A DNA stretch of 64,000 nucleotides. Source: Mucilaginibacter lappiensis (lineage in GTDB: Bacteria > Bacteroidota > Bacteroidia > Sphingobacteriales > Sphingobacteriaceae). Both the position numbers and the translations under genes were made by a program. The stretch is from the NCBI RefSeq assembly GCF_900155965.1, contig NZ_FTMG01000001.1:923422-987421 (forward strand), read 5' to 3'. Shown here piece after piece: positions 36,469 through 45,237 of this stretch (the first letter of the stretch is position 1; every line of letters starts with the position of its first letter). Below the pieces are notes generated by a model. It was given only the letters and a program-made list of their open reading frames with translations. It did not search any database and was not told the origin of the DNA.

Positions 36469-37281
36469 ATGATAAATCCGACTGAAATAATTCCGGGAGT
36501 CCTTTTTTATTCCTATCACGCTTCTATGCGAAAGGATAAAGTAGCATTTTTAGAACATACTACCTTGGTGTTGCAAGTTTCAGGCCGCTTTACATTGGAA
36601 ACTGCCAGCGAAAGGTTTTCGATGGAGCAAGGCGAGATGTTGCTCATTCGAAGAAATCAATTGGGAGAACTCACTAAAACACCTTTAAATGGCGAGGATT
36701 ACCAAACTATAGTAATTTGTCTGAAAGAAGATTTGCTCAGACAGATCGCACTGGAAGAACAAATAGAACAGGGGAAAAAATACACAGGTGCCCCAAACAT
36801 CCTTATTCCCGGAAATGATTTTCTACACGCTTTCTTTCAATCGGTGATTCCTTATGTGCGTCATTCGGAAGAAAAGATCACCAATGCGGTGGGCATGCTC
36901 AAGGTAAAAGAAGCGGTACTGTTGCTTTTACATATCATGCCAGCGCTCAAAGATTTCCTGTTTGATTTTTCCGAACCATATAAAATCGATATTGAAAAAT
37001 TCATGCTCAACAATTTCCATTTCAATATACCTATTGAAAAATTCGCACAGCTTACCGGCAGAAGCCTTGCAGGTTTTAAACGCGATTTTCAAAAAGTATT
37101 CGGTATGGCGCCACGGCATTGGCTACAGGAAAAACGTCTGTCGGAAGCCCGGCACCTGATAGAAACAAAGAATAAGAAACCATCTGCGATCTATCTTGAT
37201 TTAGGATTCGAAACCCTTTCACATTTCTCTCATTCTTTTAAGAAAAAGTTTGGCAGAACCCCTACTCAGGGAACGTATTAG
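36469..37281 (+). CDS. AraC-family transcriptional regulator
   Basis: 270 residues. N-terminal cupin-like effector domain (about 1-140; FTLETASERFSMEQGEMLLI). C-terminal double helix-turn-helix at about 180-270: FAQLTGRSLAGFKRDFQKVFG and PSAIYLDLGFETLSHFSHSFKKKFG (quoted in part), then RTPTQGTY, the usual end. It probably controls the flanking aldo/keto reductase and Gfo/Idh/MocA genes; the inducer is unknown. Confidence 0.92.
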   Translation: MINPTEIIPGVLFYSYHASMRKDKVAFLEHTTLVLQVSGRFTLETASERFSMEQGEMLLIRRNQLGELTKTPLNGEDYQTIVICLKEDLLRQIALEEQIEQGKKYTGAPNILIPGNDFLHAFFQSVIPYVRHSEEKITNAVGMLKVKEAVLLLLHIMPALKDFLFDFSEPYKIDIEKFMLNNFHFNIPIEKFAQLTGRSLAGFKRDFQKVFGMAPRHWLQEKRLSEARHLIETKNKKPSAIYLDLGFETLSHFSHSFKKKFGRTPTQGTY

Positions 37282-37368
37282 TGCAATTTATTCCTTATAT
37301 CATTACCCACTACAGCGTAGAACCTAAATGGGATTAATAAACTATGTCTAAAAATTAAAAATACGAAG

Positions 37369-38466
37369 ATGAAAAACGATAAAATAAGAGTAGGCATCAT
37401 TGGAGCAAATACAACCAATTGGGCCTCTAAATCACACATTCCGGCATTAAAACTGATACCCGAATTTGAATTGACTGCAGTAGGTACTACCAAACTGAGT
37501 AGTGCAAAGGAGGCTGCAGAAAAATTCGGGATAAAGTACGCGTTTGATAATGCATTTGATTTGGTAAGCTGTCCAGACGTTGACCTTGTAGTCATAGCGG
37601 TAAAAGTACCGCATCATTATAAGCTGGTCAAGGCAGCAACAGAAGCAGGAAAAATGATCTATTGCGAATGGCCGCTTGGTAATGGCACAAAAGAGGCGGA
37701 AGATCTCACTGAAATGGCTGAAGCCAAAGGATTACGTACCTTTACTGGTTTACAAGCACTTTCATTACCTGAAACCCTTTACCTCAAAAAAGTGATTGCT
37801 GACGGATTGATCGGAGATGTACTTTCTTCCGGTATTATTGGTTCTGGTGGCATGTGGGCTGATATCCGTAGCGAAGAAAATCTTTATCTGATAGATCCTG
37901 CAAATGGGGCTACCATGTTGGAAGTTCCTTTTGCACATACCCTGGCAGCTTACCTCCACATTATTGGTAAATACAAAACCATCAGTGCAACATTCGCCCG
38001 GCGCAGAAAGGAAGTTACCCTTTTAACAACAGGTGAAAAAGTTCCTCAATTATCTAACGACCAGGTCGTCGTTTCCGGAATTCTTGAAGGGGGCGCCGTG
38101 TCTAATATACATTACCGGAGCGGTATGTCGGCCGGCACAAATTTTCTTTGGGAAATTAATGGCACTAAAGGCGACATTTTAATTACCGGAGATTTAGGTC
38201 ACTACCAGTTGACGCCAGTTAATATTCAATATGCGGCATCAGGTAACAAATTGCAACAAATGGAGATACCCACCGAATTTTTAGCAGCAGGTATTCAAAC
38301 GCCAGGTCAACCCGTGCGCGGATTATATTTCGCATACAAGGCGGTCCTGGCAGATATTAGAAACAATACAAGACACGTTCCTGATTTTAAGGACGGGGTT
38401 GCTATGCATAAACTTTTGGACAACATCAGGATAAGTGCTGATGAAGGAAAAACGATAGCGTTGTAA
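37369..38466 (+). CDS. Gfo/Idh/MocA-family oxidoreductase
   Basis: 365 residues. N-terminal Rossmann domain (RVGIIGANTTNWASKSHIPALK; ELTAVGTT) and catalytic-lysine-region motif YCEWPLGNGTKEAEDL, where Glu-Trp-Pro replaces the usual EKP, so the expected lysine is missing. C-terminal alpha/beta domain with SGGMWADIRSEENLYLIDPANGATML (quoted in part) and HTLAAYLHIIG. Resembles the Gal80-like branch, which can be regulatory or non-catalytic. Co-directional with the AKR and AraC genes. Confidence 0.88.
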   Translation: MKNDKIRVGIIGANTTNWASKSHIPALKLIPEFELTAVGTTKLSSAKEAAEKFGIKYAFDNAFDLVSCPDVDLVVIAVKVPHHYKLVKAATEAGKMIYCEWPLGNGTKEAEDLTEMAEAKGLRTFTGLQALSLPETLYLKKVIADGLIGDVLSSGIIGSGGMWADIRSEENLYLIDPANGATMLEVPFAHTLAAYLHIIGKYKTISATFARRRKEVTLLTTGEKVPQLSNDQVVVSGILEGGAVSNIHYRSGMSAGTNFLWEINGTKGDILITGDLGHYQLTPVNIQYAASGNKLQQMEIPTEFLAAGIQTPGQPVRGLYFAYKAVLADIRNNTRHVPDFKDGVAMHKLLDNIRISADEGKTIAL

Positions 38467-38534
38467 TTGGTTTTGCTATATTACGTTTCGGTCAAACATC
38501 TACGGTGATAACATAGTCCATAAGCTAAATGATA

Positions 38535-38576
38535 AAATAGAAGAGGCCTTCTTTAACAAGAAAGCCTCTTCTATTT
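38535..38576. terminator. Bidirectional terminator
   Basis: Stem AAATAGAAGAGGC / GCCTCTTCTATTT (38535-38547 with 38564-38576) with further inner pairing, between convergent genes. Confidence 0.85.
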
Positions 38577-38594
38577 AGGTGATAGATCTTCTTA

Positions 38595-39179
38595 TCAAAC
38601 CGTTGGAGGATTATAAACCTGTGCTTCCTTTTTAAAGAACGCGGCAAAGATAATAGCCAGCACAAACATAAAGATGATAGAGATGCCTACTCCTTGTATT
38701 TGCCTGCCGATAGTAACATCTTTTTGCGCGTTAAATTCTCCCTGAATCTCAGCCAGTTTCTTTTTGATAATATCCGGACTGGTTTTGCTCTCTTTAAGAA
38801 ACTTGGTTACCGAATTGGTCATGGCCGCTTGTGTTTTTTCAATCATGTGAGGTTCTATCACTTTGGCAAATAACTGATCGCGCAGGGCGAACTGTATGAC
38901 AAAAGCTGTAAAAAACATAATGAATATGCCTGTTGCCGCTTCACGCAGGGCCCAGAAACCACCAACCCTTTTCCTGAAATTAAAACACAATACCACCACC
39001 AGTAAAATGGGGAACAGCGCCGAGAATATAAAAGGCACGGAAGATATGATCACCACCGATGTTGCCGATAGTATGATATAAAACGAGGCGATACTTAGTA
39101 CGGTTAACACCACACCCAATAGTAAACCAAAAACTAAACCGGTGATTCTTAACCGTTTTTTGTCAATTTCAAAGGCCAT
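38595..39179 (-). CDS. DUF4199 membrane protein (copy 2)
   Basis: 194 residues, four membrane helices, same organisation as the protein at 33269-33826 including the long helix (EPHMIEKTQAAMTNSVTKFLKE) between helices 3 and 4. Last gene of a minus-strand run with spacings of 5, 8 and 27 bases, so probably co-transcribed with the three genes upstream. Confidence 0.8.
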   Translation of the reverse strand: MAFEIDKKRLRITGLVFGLLLGVVLTVLSIASFYIILSATSVVIISSVPFIFSALFPILLVVVLCFNFRKRVGGFWALREAATGIFIMFFTAFVIQFALRDQLFAKVIEPHMIEKTQAAMTNSVTKFLKESKTSPDIIKKKLAEIQGEFNAQKDVTIGRQIQGVGISIIFMFVLAIIFAAFFKKEAQVYNPPTV

Positions 39180-39184
39180 TGATA

Positions 39185-39853
39185 CTATTGAAAGTTGATT
39201 AAAATATCTAAAACAGCCATATCAAACTCTTTATCCAGGGCGTTTGCTGCTATTTCGGCTTTCATCTCGTCGGTTGGATCGATAGTTTGGAAAAAGCAGA
39301 TCATCGGGTAAAACAACTCCTTTAATTCCGAATCCTGCGGAAGGCTTTGGGCTACTTTACTTACTTCCGAAACCGGGCTTTCGATCAGGATCTGGTTGGC
39401 TATTACCGGTTCATAAATGCGGTACTCGTCCTGAAACTCGTCCTCATCAACCAGTAAAAATTCTTTCAGGTAATCTTCCAGTTCTGGTTCAATATCTTCA
39501 TCCTCACATTCGTTCAGATACAGCAACAGGTTTAACAGCTCGGTACCGCGGTCAAGGGTCTGCTCTTCAATATCTTCCCATTCTGGCGTATCTAGGTAGT
39601 CTTCTTCCAGCTTTTTAACATCGGCGCTAAAAAAGTTCACCAGCAGGAGGTCAAAAAACACCTCGCGTAATGATTCAACGGCTGGATTATTGTCAAATAC
39701 TTCGTCCAAAGCGTCAACCTTGGTCAAAAAATCTTCGTCAAGCGCAAAAACTTCACCGAAGCTATTGTTCAGAAGGGTAGCATCAAAGCTGCTATATTTT
39801 GAAAAAGCTTCCAGAGCGGCTTCAAAAGCGGTTTGTATTTTTGGATCGATCAT
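39185..39853 (-). CDS. Acidic conserved hypothetical protein
   Basis: 222 residues, very rich in Asp/Glu and Leu, no signal peptide or membrane helix. The sequence looks all-helical (ESLREVFFDLLLVNFF; LNLLLYLNECEDEDIEPELEDY in part). Not recognised as a named family. It is 5 bases upstream of DUF4199 and 8 bases downstream of the pseudo-dihydroorotase, which places it in that operon. Confidence 0.6.
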   Translation of the reverse strand: MIDPKIQTAFEAALEAFSKYSSFDATLLNNSFGEVFALDEDFLTKVDALDEVFDNNPAVESLREVFFDLLLVNFFSADVKKLEEDYLDTPEWEDIEEQTLDRGTELLNLLLYLNECEDEDIEPELEDYLKEFLLVDEDEFQDEYRIYEPVIANQILIESPVSEVSKVAQSLPQDSELKELFYPMICFFQTIDPTDEMKAEIAANALDKEFDMAVLDILINFQ

Positions 39854-39861
39854 GATTGTCG

Positions 39862-41112
39862 TTATTTAAATATTTGTTTGTTATTATAGGTTAGCTGTAC
39901 TTTTCCTTTTAGATGCTGCCCAAAGAACGGTGAATTAACCGATTTGGAGCGATTATTTTTATTGCTGTATTCCCATTCCGTTTCTGTGTCAAAAAGCACC
40001 AGGTTGGCGCGTTCACCTTCGGCAATAACCGGTACGGCTACACCCAGTATTTCGCGCGGATTAATAGCCAGCTTATCAACCAACAACTCCACTGGCAAAC
40101 CCGACTTCAAAGCCAGCGGCAAAGCCGTTTGGAAACCCGTTATCCCAAATTCGGCCATTTCAAATTCTACATCTTTAAATTCTACCTCATGCGGGGTATG
40201 CTGGCTTACAATGGCATCAATAGTACCGTCTTTTAGCCCTTTTATCAACGCCAAAACATCATCTTTGGTACGCAGCGGCGGTTTTACCTTGTACATGCTG
40301 TCAAAACCCATCAGGGCCTCATCTGTAAGCACCAGGTGGTGCGCAGCTACGTCGCAGGTAACCTCGAGCCCCTTACGTTTCGCTTCGCGGATAAGCTCCA
40401 CTGAGCGGGCGGTCGATATGGTGCTGAAGTGTATCCTGGATACGGTATATTCTGCCAGGTAAAGGTCGCGCGCTATCATTAGCTCTTCGGCCAATGATGG
40501 AATGCCTTTCATCCCTAACAGGGTGCTTACTTCGCCTTCGTTCACTTTAGCTTTACCGGCTATAGCTGTATCTTCCGGGTAGGAGAACACCATGGCATCA
40601 AAACCCTGGGCATACAGCAGGGCACGTTCCATGAGGCCTGCATCCTGTACAGGGCGGTTACCATCGGTAAAAGCACGGGCACCGCTTAGGTACATATCAT
40701 ACATTTCGGCCAGATCCTTACCCTCACGCTTGTGGGATATCGTTCCTAAAGGATATACATCAACCAGGTTATTTTTGGCGCGGTTAAGCAGGTATTCAAT
40801 TTCGGCTTTGGAGTGTACCGGCGGGGTGGTATTGGGCATCAGGGCAATACCGGTAAAGCCACCGGCAGCAGCGGCTCGTGTACCCGAGTGCATATCCTCC
40901 TTGGTTTCCAGCCCCAGTTCGCCGATGTTACAGTTCAAGTCGAAAAAGCCAGGCGATACATATTTGCCCTCTCCATCTACCAGTTCGGCATCGGCCTCAA
41001 TGTCTTCGGCAATGCGGGTGATCACCCCATTTTCAATTAAAATATCGGTAACTTGTTGATGAAGGGTTGATCCGGGATCAAGAATGGTGGCAGATTTGAT
41101 AAGCAAATTCAT
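39862..41112 (-). CDS. Dihydroorotase-like protein lacking metal ligands (probable pseudo-dihydroorotase)
   Basis: 416 residues from the ATG at 41112; a GTG at 41118 is also in frame. Clear amidohydrolase/dihydroorotase layout (YVSPGFFDL, EDMHSGTRAAAAGGFTGIALMPNT, HHLVLTDEAL, GFQTALPLAL), but the metal-binding HxH after GFFDL reads NCN, the His of CHVST-type strand reads Thr (HFSTIST), and the catalytic Asp of DHAPH reads Gln (SQHTPH). The enzyme chemistry should therefore be lost. In Pseudomonas an inactive PyrC homologue is needed for aspartate carbamoyltransferase assembly; a similar structural role is a fair inference. Commonly annotated simply as dihydroorotase. Confidence 0.85.
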   Translation of the reverse strand: MNLLIKSATILDPGSTLHQQVTDILIENGVITRIAEDIEADAELVDGEGKYVSPGFFDLNCNIGELGLETKEDMHSGTRAAAAGGFTGIALMPNTTPPVHSKAEIEYLLNRAKNNLVDVYPLGTISHKREGKDLAEMYDMYLSGARAFTDGNRPVQDAGLMERALLYAQGFDAMVFSYPEDTAIAGKAKVNEGEVSTLLGMKGIPSLAEELMIARDLYLAEYTVSRIHFSTISTARSVELIREAKRKGLEVTCDVAAHHLVLTDEALMGFDSMYKVKPPLRTKDDVLALIKGLKDGTIDAIVSQHTPHEVEFKDVEFEMAEFGITGFQTALPLALKSGLPVELLVDKLAINPREILGVAVPVIAEGERANLVLFDTETEWEYSNKNNRSKSVNSPFFGQHLKGKVQLTYNNKQIFK

Positions 41113-41139
41113 GAGCACTGCTTTAAGGATTTGTATGGA

Positions 41140-43188
41140 TCAAACAGGCTGCTTTACGGCTTGTTTACCCGGGTTAAAGTACCTGATCAACAAAATTTCG
41201 GCGGCCAGAAAAATCAATGCCAAAATTATACAAAGTTTCCATAATTGTGTGCCAAAATTTGTTTCGGCCACAATACCTTTTAATGAAGTGTTACCACCTG
41301 TTAATAAGGCGGTTGAAGCAGGCATCAATTGTTTCAAGTTAGCCTGGCTCAAATAACTCATGTCAGATTCGCTGCGGTTATCGTTAAAGGCCAGCGTAGC
41401 CAGCGTACTATCCTGCTTTTTCAGCGTATAGATCCCGGTTTCGTGTAACTGATCAGACAGGTACAGCATCGTGCTCCCCTCCTGCTGCCGCACATCCGGA
41501 ATGGTGCTTTGATCGCCCTTCACCAGCTTAAGCAGTTGCTTTTCGGTAACCTGCACGGGTGGTATCTCCAGTGTCTCATCCTGACCCAGGGTATAAAACA
41601 AAGGAAGGTCATGTCCGCTTAACAAGGCTATCCGGAACAATGTAGGTACAAAAAGAGCGTGCCTGGGCAAATTGCTATATGCTTCATCAAGCGGAACGGC
41701 GGCTACGTATACTTTACCGCGACCAAGGTTATAACCCGCCCAAAAGGTTTGTCCGCCACTTAGTTTCATCAGGTTATCTGACCTTGCACCCGCGTCGCTT
41801 AACTGGTAATATTTTTTAACTACCGGCAGATCGGGATTTTCGGGAAAATTCTCAAACACATTTTTAAATACCGGGCTTTGCCTGTTCAGGGTCGATACTT
41901 TGGTGGCCTCGGTCAGCAGTTTTTCGGGCCAGGCAGCATTCATTGGTTGCAGAAATGCGCGATAGTTGGCCAGGTCGGCATCCGCGGCTGGGAAAACAAC
42001 CAACGTTCCGCCTTTGGCAACATAGGTTTTTAACTGTTGCGCCAGACCTGTGGATATAGCTTTTATATCACTGATCACTACAATAGGCAAACTGTTAAGC
42101 CCTTCATAATCTACATTACCATCGGGCACACGCTGCGCGGCAAAAAACGGATCAGAAGCAAATACAGCCTTTAAATATGGATTAGGTGTACCACCGTCAA
42201 TCAACAATACCGGCATTTGTGCACTTACATTAAAGCTGAAATAAAATTGATTATCAAACGTAACCGGATTATCCTGCAGTTCAACCAGGCCCTGTTGCCA
42301 GCCGGCTTGTAAACCCATAAAGGCTAGTGTATCAGTTTGTACCACACGGGCTGGAATAGTGTAACTACCCAATGCTTTCTGCGCGCCATTGATGGTGACT
42401 TTTAGCGGTACTTTATCGGCCTTTTCATCGGCATAATTGTGTAGCCTTACCACTAGCTTTTCGTTTTCCCCCGGCCGATGCACCGCGCTTAGCAACCAAA
42501 CAGAATCAACTGCTACATTGGGCAGCTTACCAGCTTTAAGCTGTATCAAGCTGATGGCTATACTGGTATCTGTTTTTAATGACTTGCTGGCCATGTTTTT
42601 TTGAAGATCGGAAATAATATAAGCCGATTTGATAGCCCCCGGCTGTGTAACTAACAGGTTCTGCTGACGGTTGATGATTTGCTGCAGGGTACGGCTTTGC
42701 GCGCTGATCTTTACCTGATCGACAGCGTCATTAAACTCATCGCGACTTAATAGGCGCTGGTGTTTACCCTCAAAATCCTGCGTAAGTAGCTGAAAACGGT
42801 CATTGATACTATAGGCCGAGGCAATTTCTTTGGCTTTTTGTTTGGCATCGTCCAGCAGCGAGCCTTCCCGGTTAAGGGTTTCCATGCTGTAGGAGTTATC
42901 TACAAAAATACTTACCGCATTTTGACGACCGGTATTGTTGGCGTTTTGCCCCGGCAAATACGGCCTGGTAAAAGCTAGCACCAGGAAAAACAAGGCTAAT
43001 AAACGTGCAGTTAGGATCAGCCTTTCTTTTAAATTTCGGCGCGATGCCTGCTGCTCCTGGATCTCTTTTAAAAACTGAACGTTGCTAAAATTCACTTTCT
43101 GGAATTTACGAAAGTTGAACAAGTGGATGATGACCGGGATAGCTAATGTAAGCAGTGCAAATAAAAAAGCCGGATATATAAAGCGCAT
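41140..43188 (-). CDS. BatA-like membrane protein (aerotolerance-regulator N-terminal domain, vWA-like)
   Basis: 682 residues. N-terminal double membrane hairpin IYPAFLFALLTLAIPVIIHLFNF and KERLILTARLLALFFLVLAFTRPYL (each quoted in part), then a vWA-like domain with a SIFVDNSYSM MIDAS-type start (DxSxS reads DNSYS), and a C-terminal membrane helix (LCIILALIFLAAEILLI). This is the BatA/PF07584 type of Bacteroidota, linked with surface stress or gliding-related functions in some species. First gene of the run 43188 to 38595. Confidence 0.88.
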   Translation of the reverse strand: MRFIYPAFLFALLTLAIPVIIHLFNFRKFQKVNFSNVQFLKEIQEQQASRRNLKERLILTARLLALFFLVLAFTRPYLPGQNANNTGRQNAVSIFVDNSYSMETLNREGSLLDDAKQKAKEIASAYSINDRFQLLTQDFEGKHQRLLSRDEFNDAVDQVKISAQSRTLQQIINRQQNLLVTQPGAIKSAYIISDLQKNMASKSLKTDTSIAISLIQLKAGKLPNVAVDSVWLLSAVHRPGENEKLVVRLHNYADEKADKVPLKVTINGAQKALGSYTIPARVVQTDTLAFMGLQAGWQQGLVELQDNPVTFDNQFYFSFNVSAQMPVLLIDGGTPNPYLKAVFASDPFFAAQRVPDGNVDYEGLNSLPIVVISDIKAISTGLAQQLKTYVAKGGTLVVFPAADADLANYRAFLQPMNAAWPEKLLTEATKVSTLNRQSPVFKNVFENFPENPDLPVVKKYYQLSDAGARSDNLMKLSGGQTFWAGYNLGRGKVYVAAVPLDEAYSNLPRHALFVPTLFRIALLSGHDLPLFYTLGQDETLEIPPVQVTEKQLLKLVKGDQSTIPDVRQQEGSTMLYLSDQLHETGIYTLKKQDSTLATLAFNDNRSESDMSYLSQANLKQLMPASTALLTGGNTSLKGIVAETNFGTQLWKLCIILALIFLAAEILLIRYFNPGKQAVKQPV

Positions 43189-43200
43189 ATTTTATCGGTG

Positions 43201-43270
43201 CAATAGGCAGATATACAAATGTGCAGATTTTATTTCAGATGTACAGATATGCGGATGTGCGGATATGCAG
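43201..43270. repeat. GCACATCT-family repeat cluster (unpaired copy)
   Basis: Upstream of the BatA-like gene, a stretch of degenerate GATGTGCGGATATGCAGAT units in direct order. Same motif as at 13.6, 57.0 and 63.2 kb, but without an obvious inverted partner. Confidence 0.65.
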
Positions 43271-43374
43271 ATTAGTGTTATGAATCGATACATCGATCCG
43301 CGCTTCGCTGGGTGGGGTAAGTCGTCGTTACTATCCTTATCCCCTATTCCAAACAGAAAATTAATTAAATATTT

Positions 43375-43398
43375 GTAAGTAAATAATCATTTACTTAC
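43375..43398 (+). promoter_or_regulatory. Palindromic operator of the TetR regulator
   Basis: Perfect 10-bp inverted repeat GTAAGTAAAT / ATTTACTTAC with spacer AATC. It overlaps the start of the -7 box at 43396-43403, an ideal place for repression by the TetR protein encoded 31 bases downstream. Confidence 0.75.
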
Positions 43399-43403
43399 TT
43401 TTG
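43396..43403 (+). promoter_or_regulatory. -7 box TACTTTTG for the tetR-like/monooxygenase pair
   Basis: Perfect TAnnTTTG match, 25 bases before the ATG at 43429, overlapping the palindromic operator. Confidence 0.6.
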
Positions 43404-43428
43404 TATTGAAATTAATAATCAAGGCATT

Positions 43429-44025
43429 ATGCGCCCAAAGAATTTAGAAAAAGAAGAAGCCATCCGTACCATAGCCCTGCAAATTATTGCGGAGGAAGGG
43501 TTGGAAAACCTCACCATGCAAAAGCTGGCCAAGGCTGCCAATATATCGCCACGTACCATTTATATTAAGTACGACAATAAGGAGGATCTTTTGGTAAAGC
43601 TCTTTATTGAAGAAGTGTTGAGTGCTTACGAGCAGGCGGTGCTGAAAGACTTTCAGTTTGATATGGATTTTTCCGAAGGCATAAAAAAACTCTGGCTAAA
43701 CGGCTTTGCCTATTTTAAAAACAACCGCCATGCTTTTGTTCTGATGCAATATGGTAAATCGTCGCCCCTGCTGAATAAGGCTTATCAGCAAAAAAGCATT
43801 AAACAGGGTGATTTTTTCGGGCCTATTATGCGTTTCCTGGAACACCATGTAGTGGCGGGCACTATCCGGAATTTTCACCACGACATACAACGGGCCCTAT
43901 TGTTTTCGCCTTTGATTGACCTGATGAGTGAGTATTTTGATTACCAGGAAAGACCTGAACAGATTATCACCGAAGAAACGCTTTTACAATGCTGCGATGC
44001 GGTGATAAAAGGAATGTTGAAATAA
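43429..44025 (+). CDS. TetR-family transcriptional regulator
   Basis: 198 residues. N-terminal helix-turn-helix at about 8-55: EEAIRTIALQIIAEEGLEN, LTMQKLAKAANISPRTIYIKY (quoted in part), DNKEDLLVKLF. C-terminal ligand-binding domain without a family-level match. A 24-base palindrome over its promoter indicates autoregulation. The monooxygenase starts 16 bases downstream, so it is probably the regulated target. Confidence 0.92.
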   Translation: MRPKNLEKEEAIRTIALQIIAEEGLENLTMQKLAKAANISPRTIYIKYDNKEDLLVKLFIEEVLSAYEQAVLKDFQFDMDFSEGIKKLWLNGFAYFKNNRHAFVLMQYGKSSPLLNKAYQQKSIKQGDFFGPIMRFLEHHVVAGTIRNFHHDIQRALLFSPLIDLMSEYFDYQERPEQIITEETLLQCCDAVIKGMLK

Positions 44026-44041
44026 ATTAAAACATAAAAAA

Positions 44042-45184
44042 ATGAACAATATTAAAAATAAAAAGATAGCCATTGTAGGCGGTGGCCCGGGTGGCTTAAC
44101 ATTGGCAAGGCTACTGCAAATGAATGGCGCCGACGTAAAAGTATATGAAAGGGATATCAATAAAGATGCCCGGGCAAAAGGTGCTACGCTTGATCTGCAT
44201 CAAGACTCGGGCCTGAAAGCGTTGCAGGAAGCCGGGTTGATGGACGCCTTTAACGCTAACTTCCGTCCCGGTGCCGATAGGGTGCGCATTATTGACAAAG
44301 ACGCCAACATCGTTCTTGATGAACATGACACGCCCAAACGAGAAATGGACAGGCCCGAAATTGACCGGGGACCGCTGCAAAACATCCTGCTTGATTCTTT
44401 ACAACCCGGTACGGTGGTTTGGGACAGCCATTTTTTAAGTATGGTATCACAGGGCAATTCCTGGAAACTGGAATTTAAAAATGGCCTTTCGGTTATTGCC
44501 GATATGGTGATAGCTGCTGATGGGGCAAATTCCAAATTGCGCCCATATATTACACCCATTAAGCCTTTTTATTCGGGAGTTACCGCTATAGAGGGGGCCG
44601 TTCATCATTCCGAAACAGCCAGCCCTAAAATGCATCAACTATTAAAAGGCGGTAAAATATTTGGAATGGGTAATGAAAAAACCCTGATCGTAAGCTCCAA
44701 AGGCGATGGCAGTTTGGTGTTTTACGCAGGTTTAAAAACTGATGAAAATTGGGTTAAAGATTCTGGTATAGATTTTACCGATAAAGCACAAGTACTCGCC
44801 TGGTTCAAAACAGCATATGCCGACTGGGACAGCGTATGGCAGGAATTGTTTGAAAACGCGAGCTATGCCTTTGTGGCGCGCCCGCAATACTGCATGCCTT
44901 TTGACCAAACATGGGAAGCTTTGCCGAACCTCACCATACTAGGCGATGCCGCGCACCTGATGCCCCCTTATGCCGGCGAAGGCGTGAACATGGCCATGCA
45001 GGACGCCCTGGAACTAAGTCAGTACTTACTCAGCGAGGATTTTGCCGATACACAGTCGACTATAGCTGCTTATGAAGCCCAGATGCGGGTAAGGGCCAGT
45101 GAAATAGCCATGATCACCATGGAATCAACAGCCGCATTACACTCGCCGCAGGCTATCGACTTTTTGCTCAGTATCATCGGCTAA
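44042..45184 (+). CDS. FAD-dependent monooxygenase, TetX-like
   Basis: 380 residues, close to the 388 of Tet(X). FAD motif VGGGPGGLTLARLL at 12-25, KGATLDLHQDSG (47-57; Tet(X) has GGTLDLHKGSG), DRPEIDRGPLQNILLDSL (Tet(X)-like NPEINRNDLRAILLNSL), and GDAAHLMPPYAGEGVN at 301-316. Overall layout is that of class A flavin hydroxylases nearest to Tet(X). From memory of Tet(X), tetracycline contacts Gln192 and His234 align with Glu184 and Val226 here, so tetracycline may not be the substrate. Preceded by a TetR-type regulator. Confidence 0.85.
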   Translation: MNNIKNKKIAIVGGGPGGLTLARLLQMNGADVKVYERDINKDARAKGATLDLHQDSGLKALQEAGLMDAFNANFRPGADRVRIIDKDANIVLDEHDTPKREMDRPEIDRGPLQNILLDSLQPGTVVWDSHFLSMVSQGNSWKLEFKNGLSVIADMVIAADGANSKLRPYITPIKPFYSGVTAIEGAVHHSETASPKMHQLLKGGKIFGMGNEKTLIVSSKGDGSLVFYAGLKTDENWVKDSGIDFTDKAQVLAWFKTAYADWDSVWQELFENASYAFVARPQYCMPFDQTWEALPNLTILGDAAHLMPPYAGEGVNMAMQDALELSQYLLSEDFADTQSTIAAYEAQMRVRASEIAMITMESTAALHSPQAIDFLLSIIG

Positions 45185-45237
45185 GTTTAAAACAAAATGC
45201 CACTCGCGTTCTTTTGTATAAACAAACAATACAAGGA

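Noticed and set aside
39944..41059. Plus-strand open frames opposite the dihydroorotase-like gene
   Set aside because: Ser/Arg-rich complement-like translations with no family features.
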